Assembly (NCBI RefSeq): GCF_013409345.1
Contig: NZ_JACCBB010000001.1
Coordinates: 2,914,001 to 2,978,000 of the forward strand
Direction: 5' to 3'
Source of the DNA: Kineococcus aurantiacus
Lineage (GTDB): Bacteria > Actinomycetota > Actinomycetes > Actinomycetales > Kineococcaceae
Length of the DNA: 64,000 nucleotides
Within the stretch, counting starts at the first letter, position 1. Every line of letters starts with the position of its first letter. Both the position numbers and the translations under genes were made by a program. The notes under the pieces were generated by a model. The model searched no databases, was not told where the DNA came from, and saw only the letters and a list, made by a program, of their open reading frames with translations. Positions 35,471 through 44,033 of this stretch are shown here, one piece after another.

Positions 35471-36826
35471 TCAGGCCCGGTCGAGGACCCGCCGGCGGGC
35501 GGCGACGAGGTCGGTGACCGCCTGCTGCTCGGACGTCGTGCGCAGCTCGCCGTCCTCGACGACGACGCGCCCCTCGACGGTCGACAGCGCCAGCGGCGGC
35601 GTGGGGCCGATGACGAGCGCCACGACCGGGTCGTCGAGGTCGGCGTGCCCCAGCCCGGTGAGGTCCCACACGGCCAGGTCGGCGCGCTTGCCGACCTCGA
35701 TCGAGCCGATCTCCCCGGCCCGGCCGAGCACCGCGGCCCCGCCGGCCGTGGCCGCCCGCAGCGCGTCGCGGGCGCTCATGGCCGCCGGGCCCCCGCGCAG
35801 CCGCGCGGTGTAGACCATCTGCCGCAGCTCGTCGGCCAGGCTGCCCTGCTCGCTGGAGGCGGCGCCGTCGACCCCCAGGCCCAGCGGCACCCCGGCGTCC
35901 AGCAGGTCGCGGGCGCGGGCCGCGCCGGCCCCGAGGCGCGCGTTCGAGCTGGGGCAGTGCGCCACCGCGCTGCCCGTGCGGGCCAGCGTCGCGATGTCCG
36001 CGTCGGACAGGTGCACGCAGTGCGCCAGCCACACGTCCGGGCCCAGCCACCCCAGGTCCTCGAGCACCTCCACGGGCCGCCGGCCGAACACGCGGGCGCA
36101 GAACTCCTCCTCGTCGTCGGTCTCGGCGAGGTGGGTGTGCCGCCGGATGCCCAGCTCGGCGGCCTGCGCGGCCGTCTGCCGCAGCAGGTCCGGGGAGACC
36201 GAGAACGGCGAGCAGGGCGCGGCGCCGACGCGGACCATGGAACCGGGGGAGGGGTCGTGGTGGCGGGCCACCGCGTCGGCCGTGGCGGCCAGGACCACGT
36301 CGACCGTCTCCACGACCGAGTCCGGCGGCAGCCCGCCCGCGGAGGTCCCCAGGTCCATCGACCCGCGGGTGGGGGAGAACCGCAGCCCCACCGTCGCGGC
36401 GGCCCCGACCGTCGCGGCGAGCTGGTCGCCGCCGTCGTGCGGGTGCAGGTAGTGGTGGTCGCTGGTCGTCGTGCAGCCGCTGAGGGCCAGCCGGGCCAGC
36501 CCGGCGCGGGCGGCGGCCTCGACGTCGGTCGCGTCGAGCCGGGCCCAGACCGGGTACAGCGTGACGAGCCAGTCGAACAGGCCGGAGTCGACGGCGAAAC
36601 CCCGCGTCGCCCACTGGTAGAGGTGGTGGTGGGTGTTGACGAACCCCGGCGTCACCAGGTGCCCGCGCGCGTCGACCACGCGGTCGGCGGTGGTCCCGGC
36701 GGGCGGGTCGCCCGCGCCCACGGCGGCGACGACACCGTCGCGCACGAGGACGAACCCCGTGCGGTGCTCGGTCCCGGCGGGGTCGACGGTGGCGACGGAG
36801 GCCCCGGTGATCAACAGGCTCGGCAC
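35471..36826 (-). CDS. 8-oxoguanine deaminase-like amidohydrolase (AtzB/TrzN-type)
   Basis: The 451-aa protein is an amidohydrolase-superfamily deaminase. Metal ligands are in GFVNTHHHLYQW, HTHLAET, HCVHL and LGVDGAASSE. The text FDWLVTLYPVWARLD and GLARLALSGCTTTSDHHYL is typical of 8-oxoguanine deaminases and the related hydroxydechloroatrazine ethylaminohydrolases. It would deaminate an oxidised purine or similar heterocycle. A PucR regulator lies two genes upstream. GTG at 36826 follows CACACT by 6 nt, so a separate leaderless promoter is likely. Confidence 0.87.
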   Translation of the reverse strand: MPSLLITGASVATVDPAGTEHRTGFVLVRDGVVAAVGAGDPPAGTTADRVVDARGHLVTPGFVNTHHHLYQWATRGFAVDSGLFDWLVTLYPVWARLDATDVEAAARAGLARLALSGCTTTSDHHYLHPHDGGDQLAATVGAAATVGLRFSPTRGSMDLGTSAGGLPPDSVVETVDVVLAATADAVARHHDPSPGSMVRVGAAPCSPFSVSPDLLRQTAAQAAELGIRRHTHLAETDDEEEFCARVFGRRPVEVLEDLGWLGPDVWLAHCVHLSDADIATLARTGSAVAHCPSSNARLGAGAARARDLLDAGVPLGLGVDGAASSEQGSLADELRQMVYTARLRGGPAAMSARDALRAATAGGAAVLGRAGEIGSIEVGKRADLAVWDLTGLGHADLDDPVVALVIGPTPPLALSTVEGRVVVEDGELRTTSEQQAVTDLVAARRRVLDRA

Positions 36827-36861
36827 GGGACGAGTGTGCCGCACCGGGGCGGGGGCGCGGG

Positions 36862-37500
36862 TCAGAGCTCCAGCGGGCCCTCGAACTCGCGCACGTCCAG
36901 GCCGCCGAGGGTGCGGACGTGCCCGCCGTACACCGCCCGCCCCGGCGCGGACAGCAGCCCGTCGTGGATGAGCACCCCGACGGGGGCGCCCACGGCCCGC
37001 ACGAAGTCCACGGTCTCCTTCGACGCCGCCCACGGCGCGTTCACCGGCACGGCCAGGACGTCGACGCCGGAGGGGACGGCCTCGTAGGCGTCGCCGGGGT
37101 GGAACAGCGTCGGCTCGCCCTCGGCCGAGACCAGCAGCCCCACGTTGCCGATGCGGGCGACGTCGGCGTGGATGAGGGCGTGCCGCCCCCCGACGGCCGC
37201 CACCCGCGCACCGGCGAACGCGACGGACTCCCCGGGGTGCAGGGGTTCGGCGGGCAGGCCCGACTCCGCGAGGGAGGCGGCCGTCGACGGCTCGGCCCGC
37301 AGCAGGACGCCGTCGTTGGCCTCCAGCAGCGTCGGCAGCCGCTCCAGGTCGACGTGGTCGGGGTGGGCGTGCGTGACGACGACCGCGTCCAGGTCCTCCA
37401 GCTCCTCGAAGCCGTGGCTGAACGTGCCCGGGTCCACGAGCACCCGGGCGGCGCCGGTCTCCACCAGCAGGCACGAGTGGCCGAAGTGCGTGAGGCGCAT
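36862..37500 (-). CDS. Metallo-beta-lactamase-fold hydrolase (UlaG-like)
   Basis: The 212-aa protein starts MRLTHFGHSCLLVET and has the metal motif VTHAHPDHVD, then HADVARIGNVGLLV and LFHPGDAYE, the pattern of the UlaG/YcjH-like MBL-fold subgroup. Specific substrates in this group range from ascorbate-6-phosphate lactone to metal-dependent phosphoesters. It lies between PucR and the deaminase with gaps of 28 and 35 bp, so may belong to the same operon. ATGs at 37512 and 37518 are alternatives. Confidence 0.87.
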   Translation of the reverse strand: MRLTHFGHSCLLVETGAARVLVDPGTFSHGFEELEDLDAVVVTHAHPDHVDLERLPTLLEANDGVLLRAEPSTAASLAESGLPAEPLHPGESVAFAGARVAAVGGRHALIHADVARIGNVGLLVSAEGEPTLFHPGDAYEAVPSGVDVLAVPVNAPWAASKETVDFVRAVGAPVGVLIHDGLLSAPGRAVYGGHVRTLGGLDVREFEGPLEL

Positions 37501-37528
37501 GGCCCCGAACATAGCCACCGCGCGCCCG

Positions 37529-39076
37529 TCAGGGACCGCCGCCCGGGGAACCGGCCGGGCCGGGGGAGCCGGGGGACGTGGGCTCGGTGAGCAGGGCCAG
37601 GTGCAGGCCCAGGCGCACCTCGGGGTCCTCCAGGTCGCGCCCCAGCCGCCGGGACAGCCGCTCGACCCGCCCGTACGCGGCCGGCCGCGACAGGTGCAGC
37701 CGCCCGGCCAGCCGCGTCATGGACCCGCCGACCTCCAGGTAGTCGCGCAGCAGCGCCAGGTCGTCGGCGCGGTCGAGCAGCGGCGCGAGCTGCAGCTCGG
37801 CGAACTCCGCCAGCCGCGCGTCCGCCCGCAGCCGCCACAGCAGCCCGCGCACCCCCAGGTCGGCGGTGCGGTGCACCTGCCCGGGCGCGCGGCCCGGGGA
37901 GGCCGCGGCCACCTGCGCGACGTGCCGCGCCTCGGCGAACCCCGGCCCCGTCGCGCTGATCTGCTCGACGTGGTCGGAGGTCGCCAGCGTCGCCGCGCCC
38001 GGCAGCGCCGCCGCCAGCCGCGGCAGGCACTCCTCGACGGTGCGGGCGGCGCCCACCAGCAGCACCCCGACGACGGGTCCCTCGCGGTCGCCGACCGTGC
38101 CGGTGACCCCCGGGACCCGGGTGGCGGCCAGGGCCCGGGACACCTCGGCCCGCTCGGCGCCGACCACCGCGACGGCGGTGTAGCCGCCGCGGGCGCTGAC
38201 CCCCAGGGCCCGCAGCCGCTGCCGCAGCGCGGTCTCGTCGACGGCGCGGGCCCGCAGCAGGTCGTGGACGAGGTCGTCGTGGGCGCGCAGCGCCAGGTCG
38301 TCCCCGCCGGCCGTGCCGCCCTGGAGCAGGCGCAGGACCGTCAGGACCTCCGCGGCGCGCTCCAGCACGAGCCGGCCGTCCGGGGCCGCGACGGGGCCCG
38401 GGGCGATGAGGCGGGCCCAGCGGTCCCCGGCCGGGCCCGCGGCGACCACGAGCCACCCCTCGTTGGCGGCCTCGCGCCGCGACCGGCGGGGCCAGTCCAC
38501 CAGCAACCCGGCCCCGTGGGGTCCGGCGGCGTGCGCCACGGCGCGGTGACCGAGGTCCTCCAGCACGACCGGGCCGCCCAGCAGCCCCGCCGCCCGGTCC
38601 AGGACCTCCTGCGTGGAGGTCGCGGCGGCCGCCAGCGAGGCGAACGTCGAGTGCACCTGCTCGGCGAAGCGCAGCCGCTCGTACTGGTCGTGCAGCAGGC
38701 GGCCGTGGATCTGCTCGGTGACCTCCACGAAGCGGACCACCCGGTGCAGCTCCACCAGCGGAAGCGCCGCGGCGCGCGCCGCCCGCACCAGCTCGGGGGG
38801 CAGGGCGACGAGGTGCTCGGTGACGTCGACGACGAGCCCGGCGACCCCGGCCTCGACGAGGGAGGTGACGAACGCCCGCGCGTCGAACGCGGCGCCGCGC
38901 CAGCCCAGGCCGGTCGACAGCAGCAGCTCGCCGCCGTCGAGGAGGCCCGCGACGTCGGCCTGCTCGGTGACGTGGGCCCAGCGCACGGGTGCGTCGAGGC
39001 GGTCGTGCCCGGCCACGACGTGCGGGGACCCGCCCGCGAGCACCGGCAGGGCCAGGACGTCGGCGACCGTCAGCAC
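37529..39076 (-). CDS. PucR-family transcriptional regulator
   Basis: The 515-aa protein begins with the PucR N-terminal domain (LTVADVLALPVLAGGSPHVVAG, HVTEQADVAGLLDGGELLLSTG) and ends with the HTH_30 domain (LRDYLEVGGSMTRLAGRLHLSRPAAYGRVERLSRRLG). The middle is the GGDEF-like CdaR region. PucR proteins control purine or amino-acid catabolism. It is divergent from the aminotransferase and upstream of the MBL and deaminase genes. GTG at 39076 is 6 nt after TACCCT. Confidence 0.93.
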   Translation of the reverse strand: MLTVADVLALPVLAGGSPHVVAGHDRLDAPVRWAHVTEQADVAGLLDGGELLLSTGLGWRGAAFDARAFVTSLVEAGVAGLVVDVTEHLVALPPELVRAARAAALPLVELHRVVRFVEVTEQIHGRLLHDQYERLRFAEQVHSTFASLAAAATSTQEVLDRAAGLLGGPVVLEDLGHRAVAHAAGPHGAGLLVDWPRRSRREAANEGWLVVAAGPAGDRWARLIAPGPVAAPDGRLVLERAAEVLTVLRLLQGGTAGGDDLALRAHDDLVHDLLRARAVDETALRQRLRALGVSARGGYTAVAVVGAERAEVSRALAATRVPGVTGTVGDREGPVVGVLLVGAARTVEECLPRLAAALPGAATLATSDHVEQISATGPGFAEARHVAQVAAASPGRAPGQVHRTADLGVRGLLWRLRADARLAEFAELQLAPLLDRADDLALLRDYLEVGGSMTRLAGRLHLSRPAAYGRVERLSRRLGRDLEDPEVRLGLHLALLTEPTSPGSPGPAGSPGGGP

Positions 39077-39206
39077 GGGCCGAGGGTACGACGGGACGTC
39101 GGCGCACGGGGCCGGGGGCCGACGGAACGTCGCTGGAGTTCGCGGCCGCCCACGGCCAGGCTGGGACGATCGGAACCGCACGTCGTGCGACCTGGAGGAG
39201 GCGGAC

Positions 39207-40607
39207 ATGACCGTGACCGAGCAGAGCGTGGCGGGGACGGGGGGCTCCGGGCTCACCGAGGCCGCCCGCGACCACCTGTGGATGCACTTCGCGCGCATGG
39301 GCGCCTACCAGGACCGGCCCGCGCCCGTCATCGTCAAGGGCGAGGGCGCGTACATCTGGGACGACCAGGGCCGCAAGGTCCTCGACGGCCTGTCCGGCCT
39401 GTTCGTCGTCCAGGTCGGCCACGGCCGCGCCGAGCTCGCCGAGGTCATGGCCAAGCAGGCCCGCGAGCTGGCCTTCTTCCCCGTGTGGGGGTACGCGACC
39501 GAGCCGGCGATCGAGCTGGCCGACCGGATCGCCGGGTACGCCCCCGGGGACCTGAACCGGGTGTTCTTCACCACCGGTGGCGGTGAGGCCGTCGAGAGCG
39601 CCTGGAAGGTCGCCAAGCAGTACTTCAAGCTCACCGGGAAACCGATGAAGCACAAAGTGATCTCGCGCGCGACCGCCTACCACGGCACCCCGCAGGGCGC
39701 GCTGGCCATCACGGGCCTGCCGGCCATGAAGCAGGCGTTCGAGCCGCTGACCCCGGGGGGTTTCCGGGTGCCGAACACGAACATCTACCGCGCCGAGCGC
39801 ATGGGCGCCCCCACCGACCCGGTGCTGTTCGGGAAGTGGGCGGCCGACCGCATCGAGGAGGCCATCCTCTTCGAGGGCCCCGAGACCGTGGCCGCCGTGG
39901 TCCTGGAACCGGTGCAGAACTCCGGCGGGTGCTTCACCCCGCCGCCGGGGTACTTCCAGCGGGTCCGCGAGATCTGCGACCGCCACGACGTGCTGCTCGT
40001 CTCCGACGAGGTCATCTGCGGCTTCGGCCGCCACGGCACGATGTTCGCGGCCGAGAAGTTCGGCTACCAGCCGGACATCATCACCTGCGCCAAGGGCATG
40101 AGCTCCGGGTACGGGCCCATCGGCGCGATGATCACCACCGACCGCGTCATGGAACCGTTCCTGCAGGGCAAGAACTTCTTCCCGCACGGGTACACCTTCG
40201 CCGGTCACCCCGTCTCGGCGGCCGTCTCGCTGGCCAACCTCGACATCTTCGAGCGCGAGGGCCTGAACCAGAACGTCCTGGACAACGAGCAGGCGCTGGG
40301 CGCCACCCTGCGCAAGCTGCTCGACCTCGACATCGTCGGCGACGTCCGCGGCGACGGCTACTTCTGGGCCGTCGAGCTCGTCAAGGACAAGGCGACGAAG
40401 GAGACGTTCGGGCCGGACGAGCGCGAGACGCTCATCAAGCAGTTCCTGCCCGGGGCCCTGTTCCGCAACGGCCTGTACTGCCGGCCCGACGACCGCGGCG
40501 AACCCGTCATCCAGGTCGCGCCGCCGCTGACGTCCGGGCAGGCGGAGTTCGACGAGATGGAGCAGGTCCTGCGGGCCACCCTCACCGAGGCGATGCGGCT
40601 GGTCTGA
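39207..40607 (+). CDS. Class III aminotransferase
   Basis: The 466-aa PLP enzyme has FFTTGGGEAVESAWKVAKQYFKLTG, SDEVICGFGRHGTMFA and the Schiff-base Lys in IITCAKGMSSGYGPIG. The family includes beta-alanine:pyruvate, putrescine and GABA aminotransferases. Divergence from PucR suggests use of an amine such as beta-alanine or GABA in nitrogen salvage. GGAGGAG precedes the ATG by 6 nt. No aldehyde dehydrogenase follows; the next gene is an SQR-like flavoprotein. Confidence 0.93.
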   Translation: MTVTEQSVAGTGGSGLTEAARDHLWMHFARMGAYQDRPAPVIVKGEGAYIWDDQGRKVLDGLSGLFVVQVGHGRAELAEVMAKQARELAFFPVWGYATEPAIELADRIAGYAPGDLNRVFFTTGGGEAVESAWKVAKQYFKLTGKPMKHKVISRATAYHGTPQGALAITGLPAMKQAFEPLTPGGFRVPNTNIYRAERMGAPTDPVLFGKWAADRIEEAILFEGPETVAAVVLEPVQNSGGCFTPPPGYFQRVREICDRHDVLLVSDEVICGFGRHGTMFAAEKFGYQPDIITCAKGMSSGYGPIGAMITTDRVMEPFLQGKNFFPHGYTFAGHPVSAAVSLANLDIFEREGLNQNVLDNEQALGATLRKLLDLDIVGDVRGDGYFWAVELVKDKATKETFGPDERETLIKQFLPGALFRNGLYCRPDDRGEPVIQVAPPLTSGQAEFDEMEQVLRATLTEAMRLV

Positions 40608-40659
40608 GGCCGCGCCGCGCCGACTGGCGGGAGCGGGGTCCGGCGGTGAGGGTTGCCCC

Positions 40660-41877
40660 GTGCCCACCCCGCGCCCTCCCGCCCGCCCCGGCGAGCCGGT
40701 CACCCACGCCGACGTCCTCGTCGTGGGGGCCGGCAACGCCGGGACCTCCCTGGCCGCCAAGATCCTGCGCGACGGCGCCCGCGACGTCGCGATCGTCGAA
40801 CCGTCGCCGGTGCACCGCTACCGCCCGCTGCTGAACTACGTCGGGGCCGGCCGGGCCACCCCGGCCGACGTGGAACGCCCCACGGCCACGGTGCTGCCCG
40901 AGGGGTGCCGCTGGGTGCAGGACGCCGTCGCGTCGGTCGACGCCGGGACGCGCACCGTGCGGACCGCGCGGGGAGCCGTCATCACGTACACCACGCTGGT
41001 GCTGTGCCCCGGGATGCGGGAGGACTGGGCCGCGACCCCGGGCCTGCAGGACGCCTACGCCGCCGGGTGGGCGGGGTCGACGTACGTCCCGGGCTCGGCG
41101 CCCCTGGTGTGGCCCGCGCTGAAGGGGGTCCGGCGGGGCACGGTGGTCTTCACCGTCCCGCCCGAACCCGCCCCGTGCGGTCCCACCGCCCTCAAACCGG
41201 CCCTGATGGCCTGCGACCACTGGCGCCGCCAGGGCGTGCTGGGCGACCTGGACGTCACCGTGGTGCTGCCGGAGGAGCGGGCGCTGGACGTGGCCGGGGC
41301 CGACGAGCACCTGGAGGCCGCGTTCGCCTCCTACGGCGTCACGGTGCTGCGCCGGTCCCGGGTGCGGGCCGTGGACCCGGTGCTGCGCTCGGTCGAGGTG
41401 GACACCCCCGACGGCACCCGGCGGCTGGACGACGTCGCCTACGCGCACGTCGTGCCGCACTACCGCGCCCCCGGGTGGATCACCGACAGCGGGCTGGGGG
41501 GCTCCTCGCCCGCCGGGCTCGTCGACGTCGACCCGCTGACGCTGCGGTCCCGGGACCACCCCGACGTCTGGGCGCTCGGCGACGCCGCCTCGATCGGCAC
41601 CCGCTCCTCCGGCGGGGCGCTGCGCAAGCAGGTGAAGGTGCTGGCCCACAACCTCGCCGCCGCCCGCGTCGGGCGCCGGTTGCGCTCCTACGACGGGTAC
41701 ACCGTGATGCCGGTGACGACCTCGCGGAAGGCGCTCATGCTCGTGCAGGCCGACCGCAGCGGACCCCGCCCCCTGCCGCTGCCGGCCCCGTTCACGCCGC
41801 GCCGGTCGGCGTGGTGGTTCGACCGGTACGTCCTGCCGCAGGTCTACTTCCGCCGCCTGCTGCGCGGGAAGGTCTGA
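40660..41877 (+). CDS. SQR-like FAD-dependent oxidoreductase
   Basis: The 405-aa protein has a Rossmann FAD motif VLVVGAGNAGTSLAAKILRDG and HRYRPLLNYVGAGRA, PGMREDWAATPGL, a VFTVPPEPAPCGPTALKPALM segment and DVWALGDAAS, all of the sulfide:quinone reductase family (type II/III-like). Cysteines at PAPCGP and LMACDHW correspond to positions near redox-active cysteines in SQRs, but a full set is not evident. Hydrophobic residues at the C terminus (PQVYFRRLL) suggest membrane association. GTG at 40660 is the likely start. Confidence 0.82.
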   Translation: MPTPRPPARPGEPVTHADVLVVGAGNAGTSLAAKILRDGARDVAIVEPSPVHRYRPLLNYVGAGRATPADVERPTATVLPEGCRWVQDAVASVDAGTRTVRTARGAVITYTTLVLCPGMREDWAATPGLQDAYAAGWAGSTYVPGSAPLVWPALKGVRRGTVVFTVPPEPAPCGPTALKPALMACDHWRRQGVLGDLDVTVVLPEERALDVAGADEHLEAAFASYGVTVLRRSRVRAVDPVLRSVEVDTPDGTRRLDDVAYAHVVPHYRAPGWITDSGLGGSSPAGLVDVDPLTLRSRDHPDVWALGDAASIGTRSSGGALRKQVKVLAHNLAAARVGRRLRSYDGYTVMPVTTSRKALMLVQADRSGPRPLPLPAPFTPRRSAWWFDRYVLPQVYFRRLLRGKV

Positions 41878-41902
41878 GGGCGCGCCCGCGCGGGCGTCGC
41901 GT

Positions 41903-42375
41903 TCACCCGCCGAGCGGGTCCGGCCCCGGTGGGGGGAACGTCTCACCGCTGAGCGGTGCGTGGGCCACCCACCGGTGCTCCCCCGGGGGCGGGTCCGGCA
42001 GGGACGGCGGCGGTGGGGGTTCCTCGTCGGGGACCGACGGGTCGGTGAGCACGGCCAGGTACGGGTCGAGCACGACGTGACGTCGCCCGGGGCGGTGTCC
42101 AGGGCGAGGTCGACGACCTCGTCGAGGTTCACGAACAGGAGGTTCAGGCCGGCGACCTCGACGGGGGAACCGGGCCACAGCGCGTCGCGGGTGCCCTCGT
42201 CCACGCGGCAGCGGCGCCCCAGCTGCCCCGCGGTGGCGTGCAGCCGCAACGGGGGGTCCTGCGCCCGGCGGTCCCAGCGGTGCAGGACGTGGACGTCGCC
42301 GTCGCGGACGAGACCGGGGTCGACGTGCTCGCGCAGCCGTCGTTCGAACTCGGCCCGGATCTCCTCGTCGGTCAC
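41903..42375 (-). pseudogene. Conserved hypothetical protein interrupted by a frameshift
   Basis: A GTG at 42375 opens a good reading frame (TDEEIRAEFERRLREHVDPGL ... VNLDEVVDLALDTAPGD), but around 42076-42084 the sensible sequence jumps to another frame (VVLDPYLAVLTDPSVPDEE ... WVAHAPLSGETFPPPG) that stops at 41903. One missing base within the direct repeat GACGTGACGT would restore a protein of about 157 aa. Without the shift the frame runs on antisense to the SQR gene for 500 codons. No family is recognised. Sequencing error and true inactivation cannot be separated here. Confidence 0.6.
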
Positions 42376-42464
42376 CCCCGCACGGTACGGGCCCGTCCAC
42401 CGGTGCACCTTGCCCCCGGCACCACGACCGGGGAGGCTGGAGCCCCGTCCACCCGGAGGCACCC

Positions 42465-43031
42465 GTGGGCAAGCTGGTCTACGCCGCCAACACCTCGCTC
42501 GACGGCCACCTCGAGGACGCCGACGGCGCCTTCGACTGGTCCGTGCCCGACGAGGAGGTGCACGCGTTCTGGAACGAGCACGAGCGGGGGATCGGCACGT
42601 CGCTGTACGGCCGGCGCATGTACGAGACCATGCGCGTCTGGGAGGACGACGAGTGGCTGGCGGGCGAACCGGCCGTCGTGCGCGAGTACGCCGGGATCTG
42701 GCGCGACGCCGACAAGGTCGTCTACTCCTCGACGCTCGCGCAGGTCCCGACGGCGCGGACGCGGCTGGAGCGGCGCTTCGACCCCGACGCCGTCCGGCGG
42801 CTGAAGGAGACCTCGGACCGGGACGTGAGCGTGGGCGGCGCGACGCTGGGGGCGGAGGCGTTCCGGCACGGCCTGGTCGACGAGTGCCTGCTGCTCCTGC
42901 ACCCCGTGAGCGTCGGCGGGGGCAGACCGGCCCTGCCGACGGGACTGCGGGTCGACCTGGACCTGCTGGAGGTGCGGCGGTTCGACGGCGGCGCGGTGCT
43001 GCTGCGCCACGCCGTGCGCGGCGGCGCCTGA
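42465..43031 (+). CDS. Dihydrofolate reductase-family protein (RibD C-terminal domain)
   Basis: The 188-aa protein starts MGKLVYAANTSLDGHLED and has LYGRRMYETM and VSVGGATLGAEAFRHGLVDECLLLLHPV, the standard pattern of standalone RibD_C/DHFR-like reductases common in actinobacteria. NADPH use is expected, but the substrate is not known; most copies are not the true riboflavin or folate enzyme. GGAGGC precedes the GTG by about 5 nt. It converges on phzF-like with a 13-bp gap. Confidence 0.9.
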   Translation: MGKLVYAANTSLDGHLEDADGAFDWSVPDEEVHAFWNEHERGIGTSLYGRRMYETMRVWEDDEWLAGEPAVVREYAGIWRDADKVVYSSTLAQVPTARTRLERRFDPDAVRRLKETSDRDVSVGGATLGAEAFRHGLVDECLLLLHPVSVGGGRPALPTGLRVDLDLLEVRRFDGGAVLLRHAVRGGA

Positions 43032-43044
43032 CCCGGGGCGGGCC

Positions 43045-43890
43045 TCACAGGCGCACCTGGCCGGACACCACGACCCGCGCCGCGCCGCCCACGTGGACCT
43101 GCCCGCCCTCGCGCACGACGTGCACCCGGCCGCGGCGGCCCAGCCGGGCGCCCTGGGCCGCGACGTAGCGGTCCGGCAGGTCGCCCAGCCACTGCCCCAC
43201 GGCCGCGTTGAGGCTGCCCGTCACGGGGTCCTCCACGAGGGTCCGGCCGTCGCGGGAGACGCTGAAGGCGCGCACCTCCACCGCGCACCCGTGCCCGGCG
43301 GGGTGGTTCCCCACGACCCCCACCGACAGGCCGGCCAGCTCGGCCGGGTCGGGGTCCAGCGCCAGGACCGTCGCGGCGTCGGGGACCCGCACCACCACCC
43401 AGCCGGGCCCGTTGTCCAGGTGCGCGCCCGCCACCAGCCGGTCCCCGTCCAGGTGCAGGCCCCGGAGCAGGCGCTCGCGCAGCGCGGGCCCCAGCGGTTC
43501 CTCGCGCAGCAGCGGCGGGGCGGTGAAGCTCAGGCGCTCCCCGTCGGTGCGCACCTCGACCAGGCCGATCCCGCACTCCTGCACCACGACCCCGTCGCGC
43601 CGGGGGGTCCCGCCCGCGGCCAGCCACGCCTGCGCCGAACCCAGCGTCGGGTGCCCCGCGAAGTCGAACTCCTCGTCGGGGGTGAGGATGCGGACGCGGT
43701 AGTCGGCGCGGGGGTCGGTGGGGCGCAGCAGGAACGCCGTCTCGGACAGGTTCGTCCACGCCGCGAACCGGCGCAGGACCTCGTCGTCGAGGCCGTCCGC
43801 GTCGTGCACGACGGCCAGCGGGTTCCCGCCCAGGAGGTCGGGGGAGAACACGTCGACCTGGTCGAAGCGTCGGGCCGGGCGGGTCGTCAC
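43045..43890 (-). CDS. PhzF-family isomerase/epimerase
   Basis: The 281-aa product has the PhzF hallmarks: FDQVDVFSPDLLGGNPLAVVHDA with the N of GGNP, LSETAFLLRPTD with the catalytic Glu, ILTPDEEFDFAGHPTLGSAQ and the C-terminal EDPVTGSLNAAVGQWL. Family members isomerise, e.g., a phenazine precursor, but most genomic copies have no known substrate; no phenazine genes are nearby. GAGGAGG precedes the GTG at 43890. Confidence 0.92.
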   Translation of the reverse strand: MTTRPARRFDQVDVFSPDLLGGNPLAVVHDADGLDDEVLRRFAAWTNLSETAFLLRPTDPRADYRVRILTPDEEFDFAGHPTLGSAQAWLAAGGTPRRDGVVVQECGIGLVEVRTDGERLSFTAPPLLREEPLGPALRERLLRGLHLDGDRLVAGAHLDNGPGWVVVRVPDAATVLALDPDPAELAGLSVGVVGNHPAGHGCAVEVRAFSVSRDGRTLVEDPVTGSLNAAVGQWLGDLPDRYVAAQGARLGRRGRVHVVREGGQVHVGGAARVVVSGQVRL

Positions 43891-44033
43891 GGGGGGCCTC
43901 CTCGGGTGCGGTGCGGACCCCGATCCTCGCGGACGGCCCGCGGCGGCGGCACACGCCCCGACGGGCGGTCCGCGCGCGGGAGTGCTTGATTGGGACGTCG
44001 GGGCAGCCGCCCCCGGGGGACGCTGGAGGAACC

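Noticed and set aside
40582-42084. Continuation of the minus-strand frame beyond the frameshift at about 42080
   Set aside because: It overlaps the whole SQR-like gene in antisense and loses all protein-like composition; a frameshift explains the data better.
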